Assembly: GCA_011051755.1 (NCBI GenBank)
Contig: DRKN01000080.1
Location: 1 to 37,681 of the forward strand
DNA from: Gammaproteobacteria bacterium
Lineage (GTDB): Bacteria > Pseudomonadota > Gammaproteobacteria > SZUA-152
Direction: 5' to 3'
Length of the DNA: 37,681 nt
The translations under genes were made by a program, and so were the position numbers. This document shows, piece by piece, positions 25,637 through 35,183 of the stretch. The notes under the pieces are model-generated. The model had not been told where the DNA came from and did no database searches. It saw only the letters and a program-made list of their open reading frames with translations. Position 1 is the stretch's first letter, and every line of letters starts with the position of its first letter.

Positions 25637-25690
25637 CAATACCCCGCCCCAAGGGGCGGGGTATTGGGAAGAATTCACCCGCTACGCTTT
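25637..25690. repeat. Near-perfect palindrome and dispersed repeat after the SDR gene
   Basis: CAATACCCCGCCCC (25637-25650) and GGGGCGGGGTATTG (25653-25666) form a 13-14-bp stem around AA. The sequence then continues GGAAGAATTCACCCGCTACGC, as at 8961. It begins 4 bp after the SDR stop, between convergent genes. The lack of a T run argues against a classic terminator. Confidence 0.8.
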
Positions 25691-25796
25691 GCTGATGCAG
25701 CCAGCCTTTCTTGTTTCGTCCATGTCCGCATTTAGCGAACCCTCTCCCAGTCTTGGTAGAAGGCGTCGCGGCGTGGATGCCTGCTATCTGCGGGTG

Positions 25797-27116
<1,320 letters not shown>

Positions 27117-27123
27117 TCACCTT

Positions 27124-28320
27124 TTATACATGCAAATCCTGAATCAGCCACTGGCCATCGACGGCCACGAGAATACGCTCGCAACCGGCCTCGGCCGCCC
27201 CCCCCAACTGCCCCGGCAGGCCGGCCACCACCCGCTCGCCACTGGCGCGCAAGACAACGACCTTTTCCGCCAGACTGGCTTGCAGGGCCGTATCCTCGCA
27301 GACCGGGGCGAAAATGCCACTGCTAGCCGCAGGTTTCATGCCCGCCAGTCTCATCAGACCGTTGAGGTCGGCGCTAAAGCCGGTGGCGGGACGTGAACGG
27401 CCGAACACCCGGCCAATATCGTCATAACGCCCACCCTGTGCAATGGCGCGTCCCGACCCCGGCACATAGGCGGCAAAGACCACGCCAGTGTGGTAGTGGT
27501 AGCCACGCAGCTCGGCAAGGTCAAAATGCAACGCTACGCCAGGGCGTTGTTGGCCGACAAATTCCGCCAGTCCTTCGAGCTGATCCAGGGCCGCGACAAT
27601 GGCCGCATCGCCGCCCAGGCACTGCCGGGCGCGGGCCAGAACCTCGACACCACCATTGAGCCAGGCCAGCGCCGCAAGGCTGGCGCCGATATCGTCGGCC
27701 AGATCCCATTCATCCAGCAGGGCTCCGATCTCCGGCACGGCCTTGCGCTGCAGGGCATCGAACAACTGCGACTCCTGCCTCTCAGTGAGACCGGCGGCGA
27801 CACTCAGGGCGCGAAAGATACCCACATGGCCCAGGTCAATGAAGACCTCATCCACGCCCACCGTGTGCAGGGTCTCCAGCATCAGGCAGAGCATTTCGCT
27901 GTCGCTCTCCACGCCTGCGTGACCGTAAAGCTCGGCGCCGATCTGGGTAAAACTGCGTGAACCTCCCAGACCGTCGTCGCGGGTATTCAGCACCGTGCCG
28001 TGATAGCACAGGCGCACCGGCCCCGCGCGGTCGGCGAGACGATGGGCGTCGATACGCGCCACCTGCGGTGTCATGTCGGCACGCACGCCGAGCAGACGGC
28101 CACTGGCTTGATCGGTCAGTTTGAAGGTCTGAATATCGAGATCATTACCGGTGCCTGTGAGCAGGGAGTCAAGATATTCCACCAGTGGCGGTATCACCAA
28201 TTGGTAGCCCCAGCGCTGAAACAGATCCAGTAATTTGCGGCGTAACCGATCCAGCTCAGCGGCCTGTGGCGGCAGCAGTTCCTCAATGCCTTCCGGCAGC
28301 AGCCAACGGTCACCACTCAT
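27124..28320 (-). CDS. hisZ: ATP phosphoribosyltransferase regulatory subunit HisZ
   Basis: A 398-residue paralogue of histidyl-tRNA synthetase lacking its anticodon-binding domain. It forms a complex with the short form of HisG and is required for the first step of histidine synthesis. Class II synthetase-like motifs are visible: the N-terminal RRKLLDLFQRWGY region and GGRYDDIGRVFGRSRPATGFS in motif 3 position. Its presence predicts a short-form HisG elsewhere in the genome. It lies between a DUF2065 gene (15 bp upstream) and purA (16 bp downstream) on one strand. Confidence 0.94.
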   Translation of the reverse strand: MSGDRWLLPEGIEELLPPQAAELDRLRRKLLDLFQRWGYQLVIPPLVEYLDSLLTGTGNDLDIQTFKLTDQASGRLLGVRADMTPQVARIDAHRLADRAGPVRLCYHGTVLNTRDDGLGGSRSFTQIGAELYGHAGVESDSEMLCLMLETLHTVGVDEVFIDLGHVGIFRALSVAAGLTERQESQLFDALQRKAVPEIGALLDEWDLADDIGASLAALAWLNGGVEVLARARQCLGGDAAIVAALDQLEGLAEFVGQQRPGVALHFDLAELRGYHYHTGVVFAAYVPGSGRAIAQGGRYDDIGRVFGRSRPATGFSADLNGLMRLAGMKPAASSGIFAPVCEDTALQASLAEKVVVLRASGERVVAGLPGQLGGAAEAGCERILVAVDGQWLIQDLHV

Positions 28321-28335
28321 AACAACGACTCACAG

Positions 28336-28524
28336 TTAATTTCTAACCAGATACAGGAATAGGAGCCCGGCAAGCATGCTGACCAAACCCATCATACGCA
28401 ACTTGCGGTCATCCATGTCCAGCATGGTGAGCATAGCCTTACGATAACCGGTCGGCGTCAGGAAGGGCAACAACCCCTCAATCACCAGTACCAGCGCGAG
28501 CGCGCTAAATAAATCCTGCCACAT
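28336..28524 (-). CDS. DUF2065 small inner-membrane protein
   Basis: A 62-residue protein with two hydrophobic helices (LFSALALVLVIEGLLPFL and MMGLVSMLAGLLFLYLV) joined by a polar loop, matching the DUF2065 (YjeT) family, whose genes usually follow hflC. The start at 28524 gives the family N-terminus MWQDLF; the frame is open to 28590, but that part contains the terminator-like hairpin. Its function is unknown; proximity to HflKC suggests a role near the FtsH complex, which is only inference. Confidence 0.88.
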   Translation of the reverse strand: MWQDLFSALALVLVIEGLLPFLTPTGYRKAMLTMLDMDDRKLRMMGLVSMLAGLLFLYLVRN

Positions 28525-28573
28525 CCGAACAGCCTGCTGAGACGAAAGAACAATGGGTTGATCACTAAACAGC

Positions 28574-28604
28574 AAAACCCGCCGGGACATAAAGTCCCGG
28601 CGGG
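28574..28604 (-). terminator. Terminator-like hairpin between hflC and DUF2065
   Basis: CCCGCCGGGAC (28604-28594 on minus) pairs perfectly with GTCCCGGCGGG (28588-28578) over 11 bp. It is followed by TTTTG. It starts 8 nt after the hflC stop, so it could end the hflKC transcript or reduce expression of the genes behind it. Confidence 0.7.
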
Positions 28605-28611
28605 CAAGGTG

Positions 28612-29466
28612 TTATTTGAAGTACTTGAAGAACTCTGAGTCCGGCTCGACAACCAGAATGTCGTCGCGACTACTGAAGGTCGACTTATAGGCATTCAGGC
28701 TGCGGTACAGAGAATAGAACTCGATATCCTTGCCGTAGGCCTTGGCGTAAATATCAGTGGCCTTGGCGTCACCCTCACCACGCAATATTTCAGAATCACG
28801 ATAGGCATCGGCAATAATCACCGTGCGTTGACGATCAGCCTCGGCGCGAATCCGTTCTGCCGCCTCGGCACCGCGTGAACGCAGATCCTTGGCGACACGT
28901 TCGCGTTCGGCGCGCATACGGCGGTAAACCGAATCGCTGATATCCGCCGGAAAGTCGATACGCTTGATACGCACATCGACAATATCGATACCAAAGGCCT
29001 GGGCCTCTTTATTGGCCTGCACCGTAATGAACTTCATGATTTCGGCACGCTCACCGGAAATCGCTTCCTTGATAGTGCGCTTGGCGAATTCACCACGCAA
29101 TCCGTCCTTGATGATCTGCGACAGACGCACGTTGGCTACCAGACTATCGCCACCGGTTGCCGTGTAGAAGCTGGCCACATCGTTGATCTTCCACTCGACA
29201 AAAGAATCCACGATGAGATTTTTCTTCTCGCCGGTAAGGAAGCGCTCAGGCTCTGCGTCCAGGGTCTGGATGCGGGCATCGAATTTCCGCACATTATTGA
29301 CGAAGGGGGTCTTTACATGGAGACCCGGATCATAATCGGTGCGCACGATCTCACCCAAGCGGAACAGGATCACCTTTTCGCGCTCGTCCACGGTAAAGAT
29401 AGCGGCCGAGCCGATAAAGACAGCGATCACCAGCACGGCGCCAATAATAATTTTAAGCTGGCCCAT
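28612..29466 (-). CDS. hflC: HflC, regulator of FtsH protease
   Basis: A 284-residue SPFH/Band 7 protein of the inner membrane. A single transmembrane helix (IIIGAVLVIAVFIGSAAIF, residues 5-23) is followed by the SPFH domain and a coiled-coil-rich C-terminal part (ERERVAKDLRSRGAEAAERIRAEADRQRTV). With HflK it forms large cages around FtsH and controls its access to membrane substrates. Its start at 29466 shares a base with the hflK stop, so the pair is translationally coupled. Confidence 0.96.
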   Translation of the reverse strand: MGQLKIIIGAVLVIAVFIGSAAIFTVDEREKVILFRLGEIVRTDYDPGLHVKTPFVNNVRKFDARIQTLDAEPERFLTGEKKNLIVDSFVEWKINDVASFYTATGGDSLVANVRLSQIIKDGLRGEFAKRTIKEAISGERAEIMKFITVQANKEAQAFGIDIVDVRIKRIDFPADISDSVYRRMRAERERVAKDLRSRGAEAAERIRAEADRQRTVIIADAYRDSEILRGEGDAKATDIYAKAYGKDIEFYSLYRSLNAYKSTFSSRDDILVVEPDSEFFKYFK

Positions 29467-30674
29467 TAGCGTTCTCCCCTGCCGCGAACATTGTCTCGCG
29501 CACGTCTATCCAGCGCGGATGATTGTGACGCACCGAGTGTTTCCACGATACGACGACTATCACTCGCCGCAGCAGAGCGTCCACCCATCATCTGATCCAG
29601 CGGCAAATACATGATGTTATTGCCACTCGTCACATCCACCATCACTTTACTGCTGTTACTCAGCACAGACTCCATGGATTCAAGATAGAGACGCTTGCGC
29701 GTCACTTCCGGAGCCTTCAGGTATTCGGTCAACACCTGATCGAAGCGGGAGGCCTCACCAATCGCCTCGGCAATCACCCGCTCTTTATAGGCATTCGCTT
29801 CGGCAATCTGTCGGGCAGCCTTACCACGTGCCCGTGGAATGATATCGTTGGAATAGGCCTCGGCCTCATTCTTCACCCGCTCCGAATCACCCTGCGCCTT
29901 GACCGCATCGGCAAAGGCATCCTGCACCTGTTCCGGTGGCTGGGCGTCTTGCAGATTCACCGTAGTGATAATCAGGCCGGCTTGGTAGCGATCGAGTGTT
30001 TCCTGAATCAGCTTCATAGCCTGAGCGGTAATATCGGCACGGCCCTCCTTGAGAATGAAATCCATATCGCTCTTGCCGATGACTTCGCGAATCGCACTCT
30101 CGGTGGCCTGACGCAACACCACCTCGGGATCACGCACGCGGAACAGATAGTCGCTGGCGCTCTTGACCTTGTATTGCACGGCCAGTTTCACGTCAACGAT
30201 ATTCTCGTCCTGGGTCAGCATCAACGACTCACGGCCCACGCTACTGCTGGTGGGACGGCTACCGCCCGTCTGGCGAAAGCCCACGGTCAGTGCACGACTC
30301 TCTTCGACGTTCACGACTTCAACGCTCTGAATAAACGTCGGATGCCAGTGCGGACCGGGCATGGTGGTCTTGGCATAAGCGCCGAACTGCAACACCACAC
30401 CACGACGACCTTCATCGACGATATAAATGCCGGAAATGACCCACACCACCACCAGCACCACGGCGATCACACCGAGACCGATGGAGCCGGCATTACCACC
30501 GCCCGAAGCCGAGCCACCGCCGCCTTTTTTGCCGCCGCCGAAGATGGCGCTGAATTTCTGCTGTAGCTGCTTCACCACTTCGTCAAGATCAGGGGGACCC
30601 TGATTATTGCCGCCGCGGTTACCGCCGCCCCAGGGATCTTTATTGCCGGAACCACCCGGTTCATTCCAGGCCAT
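29466..30674 (-). CDS. hflK: HflK, regulator of FtsH protease
   Basis: A 402-residue SPFH protein. The N-terminus is glycine- and asparagine-rich (about 1-65, with repeated GGGN-like runs). A transmembrane helix follows (IGLGVIAVVLVVVWVISGIYIV, about 65-86), then the SPFH domain and a helical C-terminal region. A GGAG sequence lies about 10 nt before the ATG at 30674. The gene pairs with hflC. A REP-like pair in the 450-bp gap upstream separates it from hflX, so hflKC may have its own promoter. Confidence 0.96.
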   Translation of the reverse strand: MAWNEPGGSGNKDPWGGGNRGGNNQGPPDLDEVVKQLQQKFSAIFGGGKKGGGGSASGGGNAGSIGLGVIAVVLVVVWVISGIYIVDEGRRGVVLQFGAYAKTTMPGPHWHPTFIQSVEVVNVEESRALTVGFRQTGGSRPTSSSVGRESLMLTQDENIVDVKLAVQYKVKSASDYLFRVRDPEVVLRQATESAIREVIGKSDMDFILKEGRADITAQAMKLIQETLDRYQAGLIITTVNLQDAQPPEQVQDAFADAVKAQGDSERVKNEAEAYSNDIIPRARGKAARQIAEANAYKERVIAEAIGEASRFDQVLTEYLKAPEVTRKRLYLESMESVLSNSSKVMVDVTSGNNIMYLPLDQMMGGRSAAASDSRRIVETLGASQSSALDRRARDNVRGRGER

Positions 30675-30818
30675 CTAATGTAACTCCGTCAGTCGTAGAA
30701 AAGTTGAATGCCAGCGAAGCGCTGGCACAAGAGGTGAATTTTAGGGGGCCGGGGCCTCTCCCGCAACCGTTATCGTCCCTGGTGTTGAATCTATTTCAGC
30801 AAAATGCCCCGCTGATCC

Positions 30819-30946
30819 GTAGGAGCGAGCCATGCTCGCGATGAAAATTCCTGCCACAGAGGCATAGAGATCAACGAAACGGACTCTCTCTATCTCTTAT
30901 TTTCTGTGGCGAAGCTCGGCGGCGATCGCGGGCATGGCCCGCTCCA
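30819..30946. repeat. Pair of inverted REP-like sequences between hflX and hflK
   Basis: GTAGGAGCGAGCCATGCTCG (from 30819) and its near reverse complement ending GGGCATGGCCCGCTCC (30925-30946) are 82 bp apart. The form is that of gammaproteobacterial REP units arranged as a BIME. Inside are further inverted pieces, CCACAGA and TCTGTGG. The rest of the gap 30675-31123 shows no gene. Confidence 0.7.
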
Positions 30947-31123
30947 AGATTGTGGCTTGTCAGCGGGTTACGCCTCTCACCTCAGGGTGCCTATTTTGGG
31001 GGGGTGCCGTGCTTGACAAGGGAGTGACCATTGCCTGCGCATGCGGCCTTGTCGCAGAACATGACAGGCACGCTGAACCCGCCAAGACAACCTGGACGGC
31101 GCACTGAGCATAGTCGCTCCGGC

Positions 31124-32398
31124 TCATGCAGTAAGGCCCTCGTTCCGGCGCAGACTCTCCAGGTCTTTACGCTCCAGGCGCACTTCCAGCAACAGATCAC
31201 CGCTCTCGTCAACACGCTCATGGAGCACCTTGCCGAGTGCAAACAGCCGTGCCCGCAGACGGCCGTCACCGGCCGGAATACGCAGACATTCCGTCACCAC
31301 ATCCGTTCTCTGATATTCGGCCAGCGCCGCCAGCAGCAGATCGACACCCTCTCCACTGGCCGCCGACAACCATACCCGCACCACCCGGCCATGCTCGTCA
31401 TGCTCCACGCGTGGCGCCTGCCCCGGCATTCGATCGACCTTGTTAAAGACCTCGATCTGCGGCACTTTTTCGGCGCCGATCTCCTTCAGCACGGCATTGA
31501 CCTGCTCGATATTAGCACGGTAATTCTCGTTGGCCGCGTCGATGATGTGCAGCAACAGGCCCGCCTCGCGGGTCTCTTCCAGGGTGGAGCGGAAGGCCGC
31601 CACCAGGTCGTGCGGCAGGTGGCGGATAAAACCCACCGTATCGGCGAGAATCACCGGGCCGGCGTCCGGCAGCTCCAGCCGGCGCAGGGTCGGATCGAGG
31701 GTGGCGAACAACTGATCCGCCGCATACACCCGCGATTCGGTGAGGCGGTTGAACAGGGTGGATTTGCCGGCATTGGTGTAACCCACCAGCGACACGGTGG
31801 AAATCTCCGCCCGTGCCCGCGCACGCCGCCCCTGGCCACGCTGGTTGCTGACCCGATCCAGGCGCTTGTTGAGCTGTTTGATACGGTCGCCCAGCAGGCG
31901 GCGATCCGTTTCCAACTGCGTTTCACCCGGGCCACGCAGACCGATACCGCCCTTCTGCCGCTCCAGATGGGTCCAGCCGCGCACCAAGCGGGTGGAAATA
32001 TGCCGCAACTGGGCCAGCTCCACCTGCACACGACCCTCATGGGTGGACGCACGTTGGGCAAAAATATCGAGAATCAGCCCGGTGCGATCCAGCACCCGGC
32101 ACTGTAACAGGCGTTCCAGGTTGCGTTCCTGCGACGGCGCCAGGGCGTGATCCACCAGCACGACATCGGCATTCACCGACTGCACGCACTCACGCACCTC
32201 TTCGGCCTTGCCGCTGCCGAGAAAATAGCGCGGATCGGGACGACATCGCGATCCGGTCACCACCGCCACGGGCTCGGCCCCGGCGGACATGGCCAGCTCA
32301 CGAAATTCCTCGAGATCTTCGCGGTCTTCCTGGTCGGAAAAGTCCACATGGACGAGGACGGCGCGCTCGCCGTCCCCTTTAGCCGGGCGCTCGAACAA
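31124..32398 (-). CDS. hflX: Ribosome-associated GTPase HflX
   Basis: A 424-residue GTPase. An N-terminal HflX domain with coiled coil (about 1-195, GPGETQLE at 157-164) precedes the G domain: G1 GYTNAGKST (206-214), G3 DTVGF and G4 NKVD. HflX rescues and splits stalled ribosomes under stress. The start codon is TTG at 32398, with GGAGG 5 nt upstream, so expression may be tuned down relative to hfq. It follows hfq by 23 bp; hfq-hflX-hflK-hflC is the conserved gammaproteobacterial order. Confidence 0.96.
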   Translation of the reverse strand: MFERPAKGDGERAVLVHVDFSDQEDREDLEEFRELAMSAGAEPVAVVTGSRCRPDPRYFLGSGKAEEVRECVQSVNADVVLVDHALAPSQERNLERLLQCRVLDRTGLILDIFAQRASTHEGRVQVELAQLRHISTRLVRGWTHLERQKGGIGLRGPGETQLETDRRLLGDRIKQLNKRLDRVSNQRGQGRRARARAEISTVSLVGYTNAGKSTLFNRLTESRVYAADQLFATLDPTLRRLELPDAGPVILADTVGFIRHLPHDLVAAFRSTLEETREAGLLLHIIDAANENYRANIEQVNAVLKEIGAEKVPQIEVFNKVDRMPGQAPRVEHDEHGRVVRVWLSAASGEGVDLLLAALAEYQRTDVVTECLRIPAGDGRLRARLFALGKVLHERVDESGDLLLEVRLERKDLESLRRNEGLTA

Positions 32399-32421
32399 CG
32401 GCGCCTCCAGCGGTATGGAGG

Positions 32422-32670
32422 TTATGCGGGTGGAGAATCGGAACCACCTTCATTGGTTGGTAATTTCACATTGCGTGCCGGCACGACGGTTGAGATGGCA
32501 TGCTTATAAACCATCTGACTGACACTGTTTTTCAGGAGTACCACAAATTGATCGAAGGAATCGATCTGGCCCTGGAGTTTGATGCCATTCACCAGGTAAA
32601 TCGCCACGGGTACACGTTCTTTGCGCAGGGCATTGAGAAAAGGGTCTTGTAGCGATTGCCCTTTTGACAT
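32422..32670 (-). CDS. hfq: RNA chaperone Hfq
   Basis: An 82-residue Sm-like protein forming a hexameric ring. The Sm1 region ([21 protein letters not shown]) and Sm2 motif YKHAIS are intact, and QSLQDPFLN near the N-terminus contributes to the proximal RNA-binding face. The C-terminal tail is short (about 15 residues), without the long acidic tip of E. coli Hfq. AAGGAG lies before the ATG. It is placed after miaA and before hflX, as in most gammaproteobacteria. Confidence 0.98.
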   Translation of the reverse strand: MSKGQSLQDPFLNALRKERVPVAIYLVNGIKLQGQIDSFDQFVVLLKNSVSQMVYKHAISTVVPARNVKLPTNEGGSDSPPA

Positions 32671-32809
32671 GATGTTCTCCTTGGAGTTTATCGTTGTTGT
32701 CGCTATCGGCCGGACTATTGGCCAAATGATGACGACGATTGCATCCGCTGCGGAGCATTGCCCCTAAAAAAATACAGCGTCCATAGCATAACACAGCGCA
32801 AATGGCTGC

Positions 32810-33766
32810 TTACGCACGAGATGTGGTGCCTGGCTGCAGATATTTCAAGACTTTGCCCAGTAATTCTTCATCGCGGGGCTCAAACCAGGCCGCATTCTGT
32901 TCTTTGCGTAACCAGGTGAACTGACGTTTGGCCAGTTGGCGGGTAGCGATGACGCCGCGCTCCAGCAAGGCATCATAATCCATATCACCGATTAAATATG
33001 ACCAAGCCTGACGATAACCCACGGCACGCATGGCGGGCAGATCCGCATGCAGATCATCGCGTTCACGCAGACACCGTACCTCATCCAGCAGGCCGGCATC
33101 GAGCATCCACCGGAAACGCCGGGCAATGCGCTCATGCAACACGGTGCGATCCGAGGGAGCAAGCACCAGTTTCACGGGGTGAAACGGCAGCGCATTGTCC
33201 AGCGGTTTCTCGAACCAGGCGGACAGCGGTTCGCCGCTCAATTCAAAGACTTCCAGCGCACGCAGGATGCGCTGCGGATCGCTTGCTTCGATACGCGCGG
33301 CGGCCCGTGGATCGACCGTCGCCAGACGTGCATGCAGGGCCGGCCAGCCTTGCGCGGCGGCCTCGGCCGCCAGCCCTGCACGCACCCCGGGATCCGCCGA
33401 CGGCAGTGGTGACAGGCCCTGTTCCAGGGCGCGAAAATAGAGCATGGTGCCACCGACCAGCAGGGGGATACGCCCGCGGACGAGGATGGCGTCGATCTCC
33501 GTCAGCGCCCGTTCGCGGAACTGCGCAGCGGAAAAGGCCTCGGCCGGGTCACAGATATCGATCAGCCGGTGCGGCGCCTCGGCCAGGGTCGCGGCATCCG
33601 GTTTGGCGGTGCCGATATCCATGCCGCGATACACCATCGCCGAATCGACGCTGATAATGTCGCAAGGCAGACGACGCGCCAACTCGATAGCCAAGTCGGT
33701 CTTGCCCGAGGCCGTCGGCCCCATGAGGAAGATCGCCGCAGGCTTGGCGGCAGTGTCGGCAGACAT
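32810..33766 (-). CDS. miaA: tRNA dimethylallyltransferase MiaA
   Basis: A 318-residue enzyme that adds a dimethylallyl group to A37 of tRNAs reading UNN codons. The P-loop [11 protein letters not shown] (16-26) binds the diphosphate. [16 protein letters not shown] and the later [14 protein letters not shown] motif are family hallmarks. It starts 14 nt after the rimI stop. i6A37 formed here would be needed on tRNA-Leu(UAA/CAA) and others, a loose link with the leucine regulation upstream. Confidence 0.97.
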   Translation of the reverse strand: MSADTAAKPAAIFLMGPTASGKTDLAIELARRLPCDIISVDSAMVYRGMDIGTAKPDAATLAEAPHRLIDICDPAEAFSAAQFRERALTEIDAILVRGRIPLLVGGTMLYFRALEQGLSPLPSADPGVRAGLAAEAAAQGWPALHARLATVDPRAAARIEASDPQRILRALEVFELSGEPLSAWFEKPLDNALPFHPVKLVLAPSDRTVLHERIARRFRWMLDAGLLDEVRCLRERDDLHADLPAMRAVGYRQAWSYLIGDMDYDALLERGVIATRQLAKRQFTWLRKEQNAAWFEPRDEELLGKVLKYLQPGTTSRA

Positions 33767-33780
33767 CGGCGCAGCGGCCC

Positions 33781-34260
33781 TCAGATCACGGGGAAGGACA
33801 GTGGCAGGGCCATGATAATGGCATCCTCACGGCCGCCTTCCGCCGGGTAATAGTCCTTGCGCACACCCACCGGGTTGAAGCCCAGACTCTCGTACAATCG
33901 CATCGCCACGGGGTTGGATTCGCGCACTTCGAGAAACACCGTCTCCACAGCGAGGGTTTCCGCCTCATCCAGCAGGTGCAGCATCAACGTGCGGCCCAGG
34001 CTGCGACGCCGGAAGGCGCTGGCCACGCAGACATTGAGGATGTGCGCCTCATTGGCGCCACTGGACATGATGCCGTAACCGGCCGACTGGCCGTCGATCT
34101 CGGCGATGCGGCAGCAGTAGTCCACGCGCAGGCAATCGCTAAAAATACGCGCGGTCCAGGGAAAGGGATACTCGGCCAGTTCGATGGCCATCACCGCGCG
34201 CACATCCATTGGTAGCATGGCGCGGATCTGCACTTCACCCGGCTGTAGCACGGCGCTCAT
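33781..34260 (-). CDS. rimI: Ribosomal protein S18-alanine N-acetyltransferase RimI
   Basis: A 159-residue GNAT protein. The acetyl-CoA motif A is in [19 protein letters not shown], and the C-terminal [17 protein letters not shown] is typical of RimI. It acetylates the N-terminal alanine of S18. The ATG at 34260 overlaps the stop of the UDG gene in an ATGA junction, so the two are coupled. Confidence 0.93.
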   Translation of the reverse strand: MSAVLQPGEVQIRAMLPMDVRAVMAIELAEYPFPWTARIFSDCLRVDYCCRIAEIDGQSAGYGIMSSGANEAHILNVCVASAFRRRSLGRTLMLHLLDEAETLAVETVFLEVRESNPVAMRLYESLGFNPVGVRKDYYPAEGGREDAIIMALPLSFPVI

Positions 34261-35177
34261 GTCTGCCCGCTCCCAGCATCACGCCCTTCCGCCAGACGGC
34301 GTGCGAAGCGCAGATCATCCCAGCTCTTGGCCTTGTCGCGCGGCGTGCGCAACAGGTAGGCCGGATGATAGGTGACCACCACCGGGGTAGCGCAGAAGTG
34401 GTGCACCTGACCACGCAGTCTGCCCAGCGGGGTATCCACTTTGAGCAGGCTATGGGCGGCAACGCGCCCCACCACCAGAATCAAACGCGGCTTGAGCAAT
34501 GCGATCTGCCGTTGCAGATAATCGAGACACCGGCTGACTTCATCGACATGTGGATTGCGGTTGTTGGGCGGACGGCACTTGATGACATTGGCGATATAGA
34601 CCTGTTCACGTTGCAGACCGATAGCACGCAGCATATTGTTGAGCAACTGTCCGGCACGGCCGACGAAGGGCTCGCCCTGTCGATCCTCGTCGGCCCCCGG
34701 GGCCTCGCCGACGATCATCCAATCGGCACTGTGATTGCCGGTGCCAAACACGGTTTGGGTACGGGTGGCGTGCAGACCACAGGCCGTGCAACGGGTCACG
34801 GCGGCCTGCAGGGCATCCCAGTCAAGGCCTCTGATATCGGTGCCCGGTGGCGTGGTGGTGGGTACGTCTGCACGCGAAGTAACGGACGACTCGGTATGTG
34901 CGTCCTGCGCGCACGGCCCGACAGGCACCGGCCGTGCAGCGGCACAGAGTTGCGGCGCGGTGGTTGCACGCGCAGCCGGGGCCAGCGGCTGCGCGGCGCT
35001 ATCCACCACCGCATCCATCACCGCTTCACCCGCCTTCGGCGCTCCCCCGTCAGTCGCAAGAGGGGCGGTATCCCGCGCCGTCTCGCTCGCCGCCAACGGA
35101 AAACCTCCAGCGCGCCGCACCCAGGCCTGGATACCCATGGCCTGTAGATACGCACGTCGTTGTGCTGTGTCGCTCAT
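34257..35177 (-). CDS. Family 4 (4Fe-4S) uracil-DNA glycosylase with an Ala/Pro-rich N-terminal extension
   Basis: A 306-residue protein. The last 190 residues are the glycosylase domain: C130 and C133, together with C201 and C217, fit the four cysteines of the iron-sulfur cluster, and GEAPGADED (157-165) is the family 4 active-site motif. Another conserved segment, VVTYHPAYLL, lies near the C-terminus. Residues 25-115 form a low-complexity Ala/Pro/Thr linker that is probably disordered and not found in compact homologues. It starts 6 nt after the leuA stop. The role is removal of uracil from DNA as the first step of base-excision repair. Confidence 0.93.
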   Translation of the reverse strand: MSDTAQRRAYLQAMGIQAWVRRAGGFPLAASETARDTAPLATDGGAPKAGEAVMDAVVDSAAQPLAPAARATTAPQLCAAARPVPVGPCAQDAHTESSVTSRADVPTTTPPGTDIRGLDWDALQAAVTRCTACGLHATRTQTVFGTGNHSADWMIVGEAPGADEDRQGEPFVGRAGQLLNNMLRAIGLQREQVYIANVIKCRPPNNRNPHVDEVSRCLDYLQRQIALLKPRLILVVGRVAAHSLLKVDTPLGRLRGQVHHFCATPVVVTYHPAYLLRTPRDKAKSWDDLRFARRLAEGRDAGSGQT

Positions 35178-35183
35178 CGTCCG

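Noticed and set aside
31031-32107. 358-codon plus-strand frame opposite hflX
   Set aside because: HflX is intact on the minus strand; the antisense translation shows no family motif.
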